A stretch of 64,000 nucleotides of DNA from UBA12170 sp964293475 (GCA_964293475.1 CAXYYJ010000013.1:30769-94768), one strand, 5' to 3'. Shown: positions 35,798-45,051, counted from the stretch's first letter. Notes: generated from the letters alone by a model not told the origin. Made by a program: numbers and translations.

Positions 35798-36568
35798 TTA
35801 TTCCTCTAAAAATCTTAAAGATTCAATTGCTTTATAGGCAGTTAAGTCTATTTGAATTGGAACCACAGCAATAAAGCCATCTTCCATAGCTTTTATATCG
35901 GTGCCTTCGCTGTTATCGTCCACATGAAAATGACCTGTGAGCCAGTGATAATGGCCGCCACGGGGGTCAATACGACTGTCGAAGCTTTCTTTCCAGCTCG
36001 CTTTGGCTTGTCGCGAAATTTTTATCCCTTTGATGTCGTCGCAATGAGGAATATTCACATTGAGGCAAATATCTTTTGGCATCCCATTGGCAAGTATGGA
36101 TTGGATTATTCTTTTGATAAAGGGTCGCGCAGGTTCCAGATTGGTCTTGTGGCTGTAAGAGTTTAGGCTAAATCCAATGGCTGGAATTTCGTCGATATGG
36201 GCTTCAATCACCGCCGCCATTGTTCCACTGTAAATGATATTTACCGATGCGTTGCTTCCATGATTTACTCCGGAAACCACAAGGTCGGGGAGTTCATGGT
36301 TCAGAACAAGGTATTCGGCCATTTTAATGCAATCGACCGGGGTTCCGTTGCAGCTGTATTCGGCATAGTTTTCAGTTTCTTCAATGGTTTTTATACGCAA
36401 AGGCTCGGAAAAGGTAATGGCATGGCCAGTTCCTGATTGTGGTTTATCGGGGGCAACAACAACTATATCGCCCAATTCCCGCACAATGTCAATCAAAAAT
36501 CTAATGCCTGGAGCAAATACTCCATCGTCGTTGGTAACCAGTATTTTCTTTCGTTTTATCATAATCAT
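35798..36568 (-). CDS. surE: 5'/3'-nucleotidase SurE
   Basis: 256 aa. Metal-dependent nucleotidase/exopolyphosphatase. The N-terminal metal site ILVTNDDGVFAPG, the VVAPDKPQSGTGHAIT loop, CNGTPVDCI and the SGVNHGSNA site are all intact. A second ATG two codons in (36562) is equally possible. It is the middle gene of the DUF502-surE-lpxB operon (gaps of 14 and 6 bp). Confidence 0.96.
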   Translation of the reverse strand: MIMIKRKKILVTNDDGVFAPGIRFLIDIVRELGDIVVVAPDKPQSGTGHAITFSEPLRIKTIEETENYAEYSCNGTPVDCIKMAEYLVLNHELPDLVVSGVNHGSNASVNIIYSGTMAAVIEAHIDEIPAIGFSLNSYSHKTNLEPARPFIKRIIQSILANGMPKDICLNVNIPHCDDIKGIKISRQAKASWKESFDSRIDPRGGHYHWLTGHFHVDDNSEGTDIKAMEDGFIAVVPIQIDLTAYKAIESLRFLEE

Positions 36569-36582
36569 TTAACAAGTGGGGG

Positions 36583-37194
36583 TTATTTTTCAATGGATTT
36601 ATGGTGTTTTTCTTTTTCGTCGATTTCTGTTACTCCACCGCTCACAATAAACTTCATGACATCGGTCGATGTTTGTTCCAGGGGCTCAATCATTTCCTTT
36701 TTCACAATCACAACTGTGCCCATAACTCCATAGGAATAAGGAAGATACACTAAGGCGTAATCATCAGAAATTTTCATTTCTTCCATGCCTACACGTGTTA
36801 CAAATCCTATTCTTTTGAGTCCGGTTTCGTTCATTGTCACCAAAACGGGATGATTGAATTTCTTTTTGTTGCCCACAAAGGCAGAGAGCAGGTCTTTAAC
36901 AGCTGAGTAAATATCTTTAATCAGAGGAGCTTGATTTATAATGCGTTCGAGCAGGCTCAGGAGCGGACGAAAAATAATGGTTGACCCCAGAAAGCCTATC
37001 ACCAGAATGAAAATTGCCAATATGAGCATTCCCAATCCGGGAATTTCGAAACCCAGATATTCGTTTTCGTAGGGTTTGGTGATATTGTCGAAAAATTTGA
37101 AAACATAATAAATCACCCAAACGGTGGCCGAGATTGGCACCAAATAGAGTAACCCTTGTATAAAGTAGTTGATAAGTGACCTTCCTATTTTCAT
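36583..37194 (-). CDS. DUF502 membrane protein
   Basis: 203 aa with two N-terminal transmembrane helices (about 10-32 and 52-75) and a soluble C-terminal domain. YFIQGLLYLVPISATVWVIY and the NQAPLIKDIYSAVKDL region are typical of DUF502, a conserved inner-membrane family without known function. First gene of the operon with surE and lpxB, which hints at an envelope role. Confidence 0.88.
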   Translation of the reverse strand: MKIGRSLINYFIQGLLYLVPISATVWVIYYVFKFFDNITKPYENEYLGFEIPGLGMLILAIFILVIGFLGSTIIFRPLLSLLERIINQAPLIKDIYSAVKDLLSAFVGNKKKFNHPVLVTMNETGLKRIGFVTRVGMEEMKISDDYALVYLPYSYGVMGTVVIVKKEMIEPLEQTSTDVMKFIVSGGVTEIDEKEKHHKSIEK

Positions 37195-37278
37195 TTTGAA
37201 AATTTGTTTTTAAAGCGTTATTGGAATATCCATGTGCTGAAATTTTTTTATCAGGATAGGTGAAAAATCAAAAAGATT

Positions 37279-37875
37279 TTAGAGGCTGAAATTACACAAT
37301 TCTTCGTAGAGTTGCTGCATTGGAAGTCCCATGACATTATAAAAAGACCCTTCGATATATTCTACCCCTATTTTGCCAATCCACTCCTGAATCCCATAGG
37401 CTCCAGCTTTGTCAAAAGGCTGATAATTATCTATATAATAGTTGATTTCATAGTCGGTGAGCTCCTTGAATTTTACCTTGGTGATGGCTGAAAAGGAGCG
37501 CATATTGTTTTTCGAACGCAGACAAACTCCGGTAACCACCAAATGCGATCTGCCCGACAAAGTGCGCAACATCTGAAAAGCATCGGCATCATCTTGTGGT
37601 TTCCCAAGTATCATATTGTCCACAGCCACAATGGTATCAGCTGTTATGACCAATGTATGACTCAATATTTTTTCTGCTGGAAAAGCTTCTGCTTTTTGCC
37701 GGCTGATATATTCCGCCACCTCTTCAACGGCCAAATGAGCCGGAAAGGATTCCGTTACGTCTAAGGGCGTCATCCGGAATTGAATGTCGAGCTGCCGCAA
37801 TAATGCCTGCCTGCGCGATGATCGTGATGCTAAAATAATATCCAAATGGTTAAATTGCTCGTTTATAGTGTTCAT
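37279..37875 (-). CDS. maf: Maf-family nucleoside triphosphate pyrophosphatase
   Basis: 198 aa. The Maf family hydrolyses modified or canonical nucleoside triphosphates such as dTTP and UTP, acting in nucleotide-pool cleaning. The N-terminal ILASRSSRRQALL matches the family's phosphate-binding signature (usually ASxSPRR; the Pro is Ser here). The catalytic TADTIVAVDN, the ILGKPQDDADAFQML stretch and the C-terminal EGSFYNVMGLPMQ are present. Its ATG overlaps the stop of the UbiA gene by 4 bp. Confidence 0.93.
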   Translation of the reverse strand: MNTINEQFNHLDIILASRSSRRQALLRQLDIQFRMTPLDVTESFPAHLAVEEVAEYISRQKAEAFPAEKILSHTLVITADTIVAVDNMILGKPQDDADAFQMLRTLSGRSHLVVTGVCLRSKNNMRSFSAITKVKFKELTDYEINYYIDNYQPFDKAGAYGIQEWIGKIGVEYIEGSFYNVMGLPMQQLYEELCNFSL

Positions 37876-38834
37876 GATCCATAGTTTAAATTGAATAATT
37901 GAATGCTCAGAATTCCGGCAACCATAATAATTTTGGCTAAATTACTCAAATCGGCAAAGTCCTTAACAGTTACAGCCTTTCTGAGCTCAGAAAACAGATA
38001 AATTAGCGGAACTCCCACAGCAACAGCCAAATAAATTCCCATTTGGCCCCAGTGGAAATGATAGCATAAATATATGGCAAATCCCAGCATAATGGCCATT
38101 ATCGTAATGAGCATTTGAGTCATAGTTTTTGTTTTCGCCAATCCAAATCGAATTACAAATGTTTGCATACCAAACTGCTCATCACCTTTTTGGTCTTCCA
38201 CATCCTTTATCATTTCTCTAATCCAGCTAATGATGAAGGCAAAGGCCGAGTAGAAAAGAACAGAATAGCTGATGAATGAAACCGATTTTTGGGCATTGAC
38301 TAAAAGCATGGCATCATATCGCATGGCGGCCAAATGATAAATCCACACGATGGCAATGCTAAGTGCTGTAAACAGGCTAATTATCAGATTACCAATGAGT
38401 AATGTTCTTTTTAAGTAAATAGAATAGTACCACAACCCCACCGCAATAAAAAGATGAATAAGAATAAGCTGCCACATATGAACCATCATTGCGAGGGCAA
38501 AAGCTGGAACAAGTGCAAAAATAAGTAGTAAGATAGCAATTTTTTGGGCAGTTGATGGACTAAGTTGATTTCCAACAATTTGCTTGTTTTCCTTGTTTAT
38601 CCTGTCCACCTGTTCGTCGGTGATGTCGTTGAAAACATAACCAAAAGCGGCCATGAAAACGGTACTTATAATCAGGAGTGCCACTTGTAATCCATTGAGC
38701 GGAATGGGAACGTGAATGAGCCGCAGCACATGACCAATGAGCAAAAAATGCAACATGAGCTGAGCTAATATAATGATAATCAGATTGGGCCATCTGACGA
38801 GTTTTAAAAATGACAGTAGTTTCTGTGGCATCAT
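37872..38834 (-). CDS. UbiA-family prenyltransferase
   Basis: 320 aa, about nine hydrophobic helices. Both Asp-rich motifs that bind Mg-prenyl diphosphate are present: NDITDEQVDRIN near residue 68 and DVEDQKGDEQFG near residue 205. The context with maf, kdsC and DUF2520 is a conserved Bacteroidota block in which this gene is often annotated as geranylgeranylglycerol-phosphate geranylgeranyltransferase-like. The true acceptor (polar lipid, quinone head or other) is not established by sequence. Confidence 0.85.
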   Translation of the reverse strand: MMPQKLLSFLKLVRWPNLIIIILAQLMLHFLLIGHVLRLIHVPIPLNGLQVALLIISTVFMAAFGYVFNDITDEQVDRINKENKQIVGNQLSPSTAQKIAILLLIFALVPAFALAMMVHMWQLILIHLFIAVGLWYYSIYLKRTLLIGNLIISLFTALSIAIVWIYHLAAMRYDAMLLVNAQKSVSFISYSVLFYSAFAFIISWIREMIKDVEDQKGDEQFGMQTFVIRFGLAKTKTMTQMLITIMAIMLGFAIYLCYHFHWGQMGIYLAVAVGVPLIYLFSELRKAVTVKDFADLSNLAKIIMVAGILSIQLFNLNYGS

Positions 38835-38876
38835 TCCGGGGTTCTGAGCGTGGGTTTTATCATTCGAAAATCAATA

Positions 38877-39398
38877 TTACCAGTAGAGGGCGTCCTCATC
38901 AAACCATTTCCCCTGAAGTTTCATCACTTGGCGAAGAACATCGCGCACGGCACCTTTTCCTCCGGGTTTGTGGCTTACATAATCAACAATTTCTAAGATT
39001 TCTTCAGCGGCATCGGAAGGACAAGTGGAAACTCCGGCGGTTTTAAGCACTTCATAATCAGGAATATCGTCGCCCATATACAACACTTCGCTGGTATTGA
39101 GCTCGTATTTCTTCAAAAACTCGTCAAACACTTCTTTTTTATTGCTTACCCCCAAAAAAACATCTTCTATTTTCAGAGCTTTCATCCGTTGTTCCATAGA
39201 AACAGATTTTCCCCCCGAAATAATGGCTACGCGGTAACCTTTTTTAATGGCGTGTTGCAGTGCATAACCATCGCGCACATTTCCCGCCCGCATCATGTCG
39301 CCATCGGCAGTTGGGTAAACAGTTCCATCGGTTAAAACGCCATCGTAATCGAAAATAAATGTTGTAATGTGGTGAAGTTTTTCTTTGTAATTGGACAT
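38877..39398 (-). CDS. kdsC: KDO-8-phosphate phosphatase (KdsC, HAD family)
   Basis: 173 aa, C0-type HAD phosphatase without a cap domain, forming tetramers. The nucleophile motif FDYDGVLTDG (DxDGVxTDG), IISGGKS and YMGDDIPDYEVL are the four HAD motifs. It releases KDO from KDO-8-P for lipopolysaccharide core synthesis. It starts 2 bp after the DUF2520 stop, so the two are translated together. Confidence 0.92.
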   Translation of the reverse strand: MSNYKEKLHHITTFIFDYDGVLTDGTVYPTADGDMMRAGNVRDGYALQHAIKKGYRVAIISGGKSVSMEQRMKALKIEDVFLGVSNKKEVFDEFLKKYELNTSEVLYMGDDIPDYEVLKTAGVSTCPSDAAEEILEIVDYVSHKPGGKGAVRDVLRQVMKLQGKWFDEDALYW

Positions 39399-39400
39399 TG

Positions 39401-40180
39401 TTATTGATTTCTTGATTTGATAATTTGTTGACTTAACAGTTGATAGATTTCGCGGTACTCAGGCATTTCTTCTAAATCTTTCAGATGAATTTTAATGGTT
39501 TCCAGGTCGTTACGAACCGCCGGACCCGTTTGTGCGTGAAAAGGTCGCAATTCTTTAATTTTTTCGGTGGTTTCTGCTATCAGGGGTCTGAGCACGTCGA
39601 AAGGAATATTCTCCTTTTCAAGGAGCTCTTCGGCCACATGGAACAAGTAGTTTACAAAGTTTGACGAGAAAATAGCCGCAATATGAATTTTTTTCCTTTG
39701 CTGACTGCTGATGAAGTAGACATGCGAAGTTATTTTTCGCGCAAGTTCCCCCAGCAATTTCTCATCAGATTCATTATTGGCTTCAACCATCACCGGAATA
39801 TTTTGGAAATTGACCGATTTTGAAGCGCTAAATGTTTGCAGTGGATAAAAAACCCCGGTTCTGGAACTGTAGGATTCCAAAATACTCATGTCGATGCTTC
39901 CCGAAGTATGAAGAATCAGGGTATTGCAAGCGGGAATTTCCTGAAGAACAGCACTTATGGCGTGGTCGGGTACAGCAACAATAACCGCGTCGGCATTGCA
40001 GGTTTTCAATTCGTTATAAGTTCCCCACTGCGAATGATAAAGGTTTGCCAGCCTGCCAGCCGATGATTTTTTTCTGCTATAAAACCCAACTATGTCAAGG
40101 CCTGCATTGGCCATAACTTTGGCCAGATGTGTGGCTACATTTCCACTACCGGCAAAGGCAATTTTTATTATTTCTGACAT
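39401..40180 (-). CDS. DUF2520 Rossmann-fold oxidoreductase-like protein
   Basis: 259 aa from ATG 40180 (MSEIIKIAFAGSGNVAT); the ORF extends to 40213, but the family N terminus fits the later ATG. A nucleotide-binding GxGxxA-type motif (FAGSGNVATHLAKVM), the VIVAVPDHAI region and the C-terminal all-helical DUF2520 domain resemble pyrroline-5-carboxylate reductase / F420-NADP oxidoreductase folds. The substrate is unknown. First gene of the DUF2520-kdsC-UbiA-maf block. Confidence 0.88.
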   Translation of the reverse strand: MSEIIKIAFAGSGNVATHLAKVMANAGLDIVGFYSRKKSSAGRLANLYHSQWGTYNELKTCNADAVIVAVPDHAISAVLQEIPACNTLILHTSGSIDMSILESYSSRTGVFYPLQTFSASKSVNFQNIPVMVEANNESDEKLLGELARKITSHVYFISSQQRKKIHIAAIFSSNFVNYLFHVAEELLEKENIPFDVLRPLIAETTEKIKELRPFHAQTGPAVRNDLETIKIHLKDLEEMPEYREIYQLLSQQIIKSRNQ

Positions 40181-40289
40181 GTGACAAAAGTAGGAGATTT
40201 TTAAAAGCCACAAGAATCATCAGGTAAAGAAATGTTTTTGTTAGCATGAAATCAAAGCTAAGCAACCCATGGCTTCAGCTCATTTTTAT

Positions 40290-40297
40290 TAACTTTG
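40290..40297 (+). promoter_or_regulatory. Predicted -7 promoter element of the MTA phosphorylase gene
   Basis: TAACTTTG, 19 nt before ATG 40317, matching TAnnTTTG. Confidence 0.45.
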
Positions 40298-40316
40298 GCC
40301 GCTTAAAAACAGAATC

Positions 40317-41072
40317 ATGAACCTGAATAGAATTGCCATTATTGGGGGATCGGGATTAGAAAAACTCGATATTTTTCAATCCTTCGAAACCATGAATCCA
40401 TTGACCGAGTACGGATATTGCAGCTCACCCATTCTTATGGGAAAAATAGCGGGGAAGGAAGTTTTTTTTGTGTCGCGGCATGGGTTCGACCATCAGATTA
40501 CACCCACACATGTGAACAATCGGGCTCATATTCAGGCTCTTTACGATTTGAACTGCGAAGCCATTATTGCAACCACAGCTTGCGGAAGTCTGCGGCAGGA
40601 AATAAAACCCGGAGATTTGATTTTTCCCAATCAGGTGATTGATTTTACCCGATTTAGAAAAAATACATTCTTCGATACTTTTGAAAACGGAAATGTTCAG
40701 CATATTCCATTTGCCGACCCCTTTAACGGGGAATTAATTGGCAAGTTAAGTCAGATTGCCAGGGAATTGAATATTCCGCACCATCATAACAAAACGGTTG
40801 TTACCATCGAGGGCCCGCGTTTTTCGAGCCGTGCCGAGAGCCATATGTTCAGGCAGTGGGGCGCCGACATTATTAATATGAGTACCGCACCCGAAGTTAT
40901 TCTGGCCAACGAGCGTCAGATTCCTTATGCTGCCATTGCCATGAGCACCGATTACGATTGCTGGCGTCAGGAAGAAGAAGCGGTAAGTATGGAAGCGGTA
41001 TTTAAGGTCTTTAGAGAAAATGCCGGCAAAGTTACCTCGCTGCTAAAAGCCTTCTTAACTTCGAAAAACTAA
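40317..41072 (+). CDS. mtnP: S-methyl-5'-thioadenosine phosphorylase
   Basis: 251 aa nucleoside phosphorylase of the MTAP branch. It cleaves methylthioadenosine with phosphate in methionine salvage. IIGGSGLEKL is the phosphate loop, SRHGFDHQITPTHVNNRA is family-specific, TIEGPRFSSRAE and NMSTAPEVILANE build the base/ribose pocket, and the Asp of STDYDCW favours adenine-type substrates over purine-nucleoside phosphorylase use. It is followed by a DUF1543 gene after 24 bp. Confidence 0.93.
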   Translation: MNLNRIAIIGGSGLEKLDIFQSFETMNPLTEYGYCSSPILMGKIAGKEVFFVSRHGFDHQITPTHVNNRAHIQALYDLNCEAIIATTACGSLRQEIKPGDLIFPNQVIDFTRFRKNTFFDTFENGNVQHIPFADPFNGELIGKLSQIARELNIPHHHNKTVVTIEGPRFSSRAESHMFRQWGADIINMSTAPEVILANERQIPYAAIAMSTDYDCWRQEEEAVSMEAVFKVFRENAGKVTSLLKAFLTSKN

Positions 41073-41096
41073 GAAACAAACCTTTAAAACAAGACC

Positions 41097-41354
41097 ATGG
41101 AACAACATTTATACGCAGTTTTATTGGGCGGGAAGCTCAAGGAAAACAACCTGATGGAAGACCATCATCTGGTTTTTGTGGTAGCCGGAACCGAAGCCGA
41201 AGCCAGAAAACTAGCCAAAAAGAAATGGGAAGCCGTTGAAATTCACGTGGATGGAACCCAGCGAATTGATAAAGTGGATGGATATGAAGTGAAGCTGAAC
41301 AAATTGGTGGATCAGGAAAGTGAGTTCAGAATAAATCCAAAATATTCATCATGA
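41097..41354 (+). CDS. DUF1543 domain protein
   Basis: 85 aa small soluble protein. LYAVLLGGKLKENNLMEDHHLVFVVA, the AEARKLAKKKW helix and HVDGTQRIDKVDGYEV follow the DUF1543 pattern (a short alpha/beta domain of unknown function). It is likely co-transcribed with mtnP; no link between the two is known. Confidence 0.75.
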   Translation: MEQHLYAVLLGGKLKENNLMEDHHLVFVVAGTEAEARKLAKKKWEAVEIHVDGTQRIDKVDGYEVKLNKLVDQESEFRINPKYSS

Positions 41355-41377
41355 TTTTTTTGGGGATTCTTTGACAT

Positions 41378-41409
41378 AAAAAAACCGGAAAAATCTTTCC
41401 GGTTTTTTT
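41378..41409. terminator. Bidirectional terminator
   Basis: AAAAAAACCGGAAA pairs perfectly with TTTCCGGTTTTTTT around AATC, between the convergent DUF1543 and cytochrome genes. Confidence 0.88.
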
Positions 41410-41427
41410 ATTTGGAATAGGCAATGT

Positions 41428-42357
41428 TTAGTTGCCTAGTTTTTTAATTTTCAGCAAATTAAGAACCACTTTAAACATCACTCCCCACACAATAATTACA
41501 ATGGAAAGATAGGTAATTAATAACCAAACGGGTACGCGGTTATTATGAGCCCAAAGTGCTCTTGTGGCATTAAAATCATCGATATGAACTGGTTTCAAAT
41601 GAATGGGAGCCGATTGGGTTAATTCACCATATCTTTGAATATCAACAGGATAGGCAACCAACTCGCCCAAACCATGTTCGCCACTTTTTAAATCGGTGGG
41701 ATAGGTTACGGTGATTTGTCCCATTTCGTTAGTGGTTTCGCCCGCTTTCATAATCGGAAGATTTTTGAAATAGCGTTTAATTCCCACAAAAACTTCGGCA
41801 TTGGCCACTGCGGCTTTTTGTCCGTTAAAAGTTCCGAAAAGGGTAACAACAGCTTGACTGTTAGCACTATCCACGGCTATCTCTAGGAAATAGGGGGCAG
41901 TAACTTCGTCGGAATTGGCTATTACAGTTGTAGCAGCACCACCAGCCGAAGGAGTAAAGTTGGCATCGAAAGAACGGATATAGTTCACCACATTCCACCT
42001 TTGATCCACTGTTAGAATGGCAGCATAGGTTGGCATGGTAGCACGACCCTCGGTCATTTTTTGGAAAATACTTCCATCAGAGTTCAGGTCAAGAAATGCT
42101 TGCAGACCAAAATCTGTGGGTTTTGGAACGAGTGGTAAGCCGTTGTTTTTAGTTGGATCACCGTGGCATGATTTACAATTGGCCAGATAAATGGTTTTCC
42201 CTTCATTTACACTTTGATCGGAAAACGCGATGGGGTTGGTCACTTTCTTTTGAGCATCAGTAACGGTCCATTCGCTTTGCGCAAAGGTGCTAACCGGAGC
42301 CATGAATAACAGTCCGATTGCTATATTATTAAGTATGTTGCTTGTTTTCATAATCAT
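41428..42357 (-). CDS. Membrane-anchored monoheme cytochrome c
   Basis: 309 aa. Signal peptide (about 1-26), one c-type heme site CKSCH (Cys61, Cys64, His65) with a likely Met axial ligand in RATMPTY, a periplasmic beta-rich middle region (about 155-250), and a single C-terminal transmembrane helix (about 275-300) with a basic tail. It starts 4 bp after the nrfD-like gene and is the probable electron exit (or entry) of that complex. A second ATG at 42351 is possible. Confidence 0.85.
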   Translation of the reverse strand: MIMKTSNILNNIAIGLLFMAPVSTFAQSEWTVTDAQKKVTNPIAFSDQSVNEGKTIYLANCKSCHGDPTKNNGLPLVPKPTDFGLQAFLDLNSDGSIFQKMTEGRATMPTYAAILTVDQRWNVVNYIRSFDANFTPSAGGAATTVIANSDEVTAPYFLEIAVDSANSQAVVTLFGTFNGQKAAVANAEVFVGIKRYFKNLPIMKAGETTNEMGQITVTYPTDLKSGEHGLGELVAYPVDIQRYGELTQSAPIHLKPVHIDDFNATRALWAHNNRVPVWLLITYLSIVIIVWGVMFKVVLNLLKIKKLGN

Positions 42358-42361
42358 TCAA

Positions 42362-43708
42362 TTAATTATGGTTTTCAAATTCTTCGGTTATTCCTTTTTC
42401 TTCGGCCAATTCCCACAATGGAATAACGGGGAATATTTTCAGCAGGATTGTAATGATGGCCAATGCCATGGCGATGGCACCACCGGTTACAGCCATTTCA
42501 ATCCATGTGGGGAAATATTTGTGGAATTCATCGGGTACATTTTGTATAGGTAGATGTGGGTGAAGCAAGGTTGGAACAACGATAATTATACGTTTCAAAA
42601 AAGCAGCAACCATCACAATCGAAGCGATGAAAGTAAGGTTATTGGGTTTTCGTCCTTCCTTGAATATCATGAATAAAATAGGAAGTCCCATGCCAATAAT
42701 TTGAACAATCCAAAACAATCCAGCCCAGGCACCATGAAACAAAGTGTGTAAATGAACCGCTTCTCCGGTTTTCATTTTATAGGCAGGAACTAAAAACTCA
42801 TTCAAATTGAAATAGGCATAGAGTAAAGAAACCAATACCAATAATTTCCCCATCATATCGAAGTGATAATCAGTGAAATAATCCTGAAGTTTGTAGCTGC
42901 TACGGAGAATATACATAACAATAATAACGGCGGCTGTACCGGCAACAAAGGCTCCTGAAACAAAATAGGGTCCAAAAACGGTGCTATCCCAGCCCACTCT
43001 TAGCGTGGCTGCAAATAACCAGGAAGTTACAGTATGAATGGCCAAAGCCACAGGAACAATAATAATGCTTAACATTCTGATGCTTTTATGAAGCAACTTG
43101 TATTGCTCGGGAGTACCTATCCAGCCCAGGCTCAGAATATTATAAAGCTGATATTGCCATGCGGGCATATCTTTCATTCTGTTTTTAATGAAGGCCAAAT
43201 CGGGGAGAAGAGGTAAAATAAAGAGCAACATTGAAATTACGGTGTAGGTAGTAATTACAGTAACATCCCAAAGGATAGGCGATTGCAGACGTCCGTGTAA
43301 AAACAGATTCAGAAATCTGTCGGGACGACCCATATCGGTGATGATAACCAAACCGGCTATCATAACAAAACCCAGTGCAATGACTTCTGAAACACGAGTG
43401 ATGGGTTTTACCCATTTTTGATTCAGTAAACCCAAAACCGCGCTAATTAACATGCCCACCAAACTTGTGGCCACAAAAAACACGAAATTGGAAATATATA
43501 AACCCCAGCTAACATAGTCGCGCATGGCAGTCACACCCAATCCATCGCGTAGCTGAATGAAATAGGCGTAGGCAAAAACGGCTATTACCAGTCCCAGAAA
43601 ACCCATCCAAAGGTAGAATCCCTTGAAGCTTCTCATGGGTCTGATAGTATCCTCGGCAAACTTGTCAAGAAGTTGTTTGGCTTGTTCTTTTGATAAAGAC
43701 TCAGACAT
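42362..43708 (-). CDS. NrfD/PsrC-family quinone-interacting membrane subunit
   Basis: 448 aa, about ten transmembrane helices. It fits the NrfD/PsrC family, quinol-reactive anchors of Fe-S oxidoreductases (VSWGLYISNFVFFVATSLVGMLI, DMGRPDRFLNLFLHGRLQSP). It probably exchanges electrons between the quinone pool and the Fe-S subunit encoded 35 bp upstream. With the downstream cytochrome it forms a minimal quinol/cytochrome module reminiscent of part of alternative complex III, but without the ActA/ActD/ActE/ActF set in this window. Confidence 0.85.
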   Translation of the reverse strand: MSESLSKEQAKQLLDKFAEDTIRPMRSFKGFYLWMGFLGLVIAVFAYAYFIQLRDGLGVTAMRDYVSWGLYISNFVFFVATSLVGMLISAVLGLLNQKWVKPITRVSEVIALGFVMIAGLVIITDMGRPDRFLNLFLHGRLQSPILWDVTVITTYTVISMLLFILPLLPDLAFIKNRMKDMPAWQYQLYNILSLGWIGTPEQYKLLHKSIRMLSIIIVPVALAIHTVTSWLFAATLRVGWDSTVFGPYFVSGAFVAGTAAVIIVMYILRSSYKLQDYFTDYHFDMMGKLLVLVSLLYAYFNLNEFLVPAYKMKTGEAVHLHTLFHGAWAGLFWIVQIIGMGLPILFMIFKEGRKPNNLTFIASIVMVAAFLKRIIIVVPTLLHPHLPIQNVPDEFHKYFPTWIEMAVTGGAIAMALAIITILLKIFPVIPLWELAEEKGITEEFENHN

Positions 43709-43743
43709 ATCTTATATTTTTAATTGATTAACGAATTTATTGA

Positions 43744-44730
43744 TTAGCTGTGATGGTCATCTTCCAGAGTGGTTTTTCCGTTGTACTGGAAAGGGAACAT
43801 TCTGTTTTTTGCAGGAAGATAGTACACGTTGGGTTTCGTTCCCAGTTCGGGAAGTAGTGTGTAGCCGGCATTTTGTCTGACGAGTTCACTAAACCGAACA
43901 GTCTCGCCTGAAGTTCCGTTTGTAACGGCATCTTCGTTGAGATCGCCAAAATAGTAAACGCCATTGGGACAGGCCGATACACAATAGGGGAGTTTCCCTT
44001 CGCGCAATCTGTCGGCACTAAACAAACACTTGCTGATGGTTCCTCTTTTCTGTGGAACATTGAGCTCAACATTATAGAGCAGGTCTTTGTCTTCTTCGGC
44101 ATGTTTAGGCTCAAACCAGTTGAAAACCCTGGCAGAATATGGACAGGCTGCAATACAAAATCTGCAACCAATACAGCGCTCGTTATCAATCAATACAATA
44201 CCATCCTGGCGTTTCCAGGTTGCATCGACCGGACAAACCTTTGTACAAGGTGGGTTGTCGCAATGGAAACAGGGTTTTGGCATGAAATAGGGCTCGGTGT
44301 TGCGGTCGTCCTGCATGCGAAGCACATTGATATGGTGTTGCTCTTCGCGCAGGTGGTGCGCATTTTGGCAAGAAGCCATGCAGGCGCGAACGTTGCGGCA
44401 ACGTGAAAGGTCGATTACCATAACCCAGTGGCGGCCCGGAATACCTTCGCGTCCTTGTTTTTGCAAAGCGCCTGTATAATCCTTTTTCTGAACTGGTGTT
44501 AACTCGCTCACTCTGATTTCTGCCAATTGTCCGTCTTCGGTGAGAACTCTGATTTTTTTCTCAGCCTCCGACAATTCAGGTGCTGCCATTTCTCCGTGGC
44601 CTGCTTTGCCTTCCTGAGCAGCAAAACCAGCATAGGTTGCAGCTCCGGCAGCTACAGCTCCCAGCCCGATTAATGAACCAAGCTTAAGAAAATCCCTTCG
44701 GGAACTGGCTTGAGTATTGTTTTCTGACAT
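43744..44730 (-). CDS. Tat-exported polyferredoxin subunit (4Fe-4S dicluster family)
   Basis: 328 aa. A perfect Tat signal (SRRDFLKLG, about 10-18) and hydrophobic stretch precede four cysteine motifs. Motif II (CFHCDNPPCTKVCP) and III (CIGCRFCIAACP) are complete. Motif I reads CRNVRACMASC, with Val where the second Cys is expected, and motif IV reads CLFSADRLREGKLPYCVSAC, with Ser where the second Cys is expected. The DNA was re-read to confirm both. Two clusters may therefore be [3Fe-4S] or altered. It heads the operon with nrfD-like and cytochrome c genes; no molybdopterin catalytic subunit is next to it. Confidence 0.88.
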   Translation of the reverse strand: MSENNTQASSRRDFLKLGSLIGLGAVAAGAATYAGFAAQEGKAGHGEMAAPELSEAEKKIRVLTEDGQLAEIRVSELTPVQKKDYTGALQKQGREGIPGRHWVMVIDLSRCRNVRACMASCQNAHHLREEQHHINVLRMQDDRNTEPYFMPKPCFHCDNPPCTKVCPVDATWKRQDGIVLIDNERCIGCRFCIAACPYSARVFNWFEPKHAEEDKDLLYNVELNVPQKRGTISKCLFSADRLREGKLPYCVSACPNGVYYFGDLNEDAVTNGTSGETVRFSELVRQNAGYTLLPELGTKPNVYYLPAKNRMFPFQYNGKTTLEDDHHS

Positions 44731-45051
44731 ATATGAATGATTTGATATTGTTATTCCTCCGTGAAATTAAAAAAAAAGTTAAGAAGATGTAAAAATAATC
44801 CCATTTATCTTAATCTGCTTTTTTTTAATTGCATTTTTTTAAACACATTCGGTATAATTTAGCCTAATATTATCTAAGTTTTTGAAATAGAGTACTATAA
44901 TAATATTTGTTAGTCTAAATTAATTGACGTCCAAAAATAACCATACCTCTCATTTTTCCAAATAGAAATAAGTAATAAGATACCTAAATTAGATAGGATT
45001 TAATTTAGAAGGCGAAAAATGGAGTATTTGAGGTGCGAAGCGATGAAAAAC
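44731..45051. other. Intergenic region with long leader of the Fe-S operon
   Basis: 321 bp, AT-rich. It holds the promoter at 44932-44962 and then a leader of about 195 nt without a clear hairpin or riboswitch pattern. On the other side is the 3' end of queE; no terminator for queE is evident. Confidence 0.5.
44932..44962 (-). promoter_or_regulatory. Complete Bacteroidota-type promoter of the Fe-S/NrfD/cytochrome operon
   Basis: On the minus strand TTTG (44962-44959), a 19-bp spacer, then TATTTTTG (44939-44932): both the -33 and -7 elements at the ideal spacing, the best promoter in the window. The leader to ATG 44730 would be about 195 nt. Confidence 0.65.
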
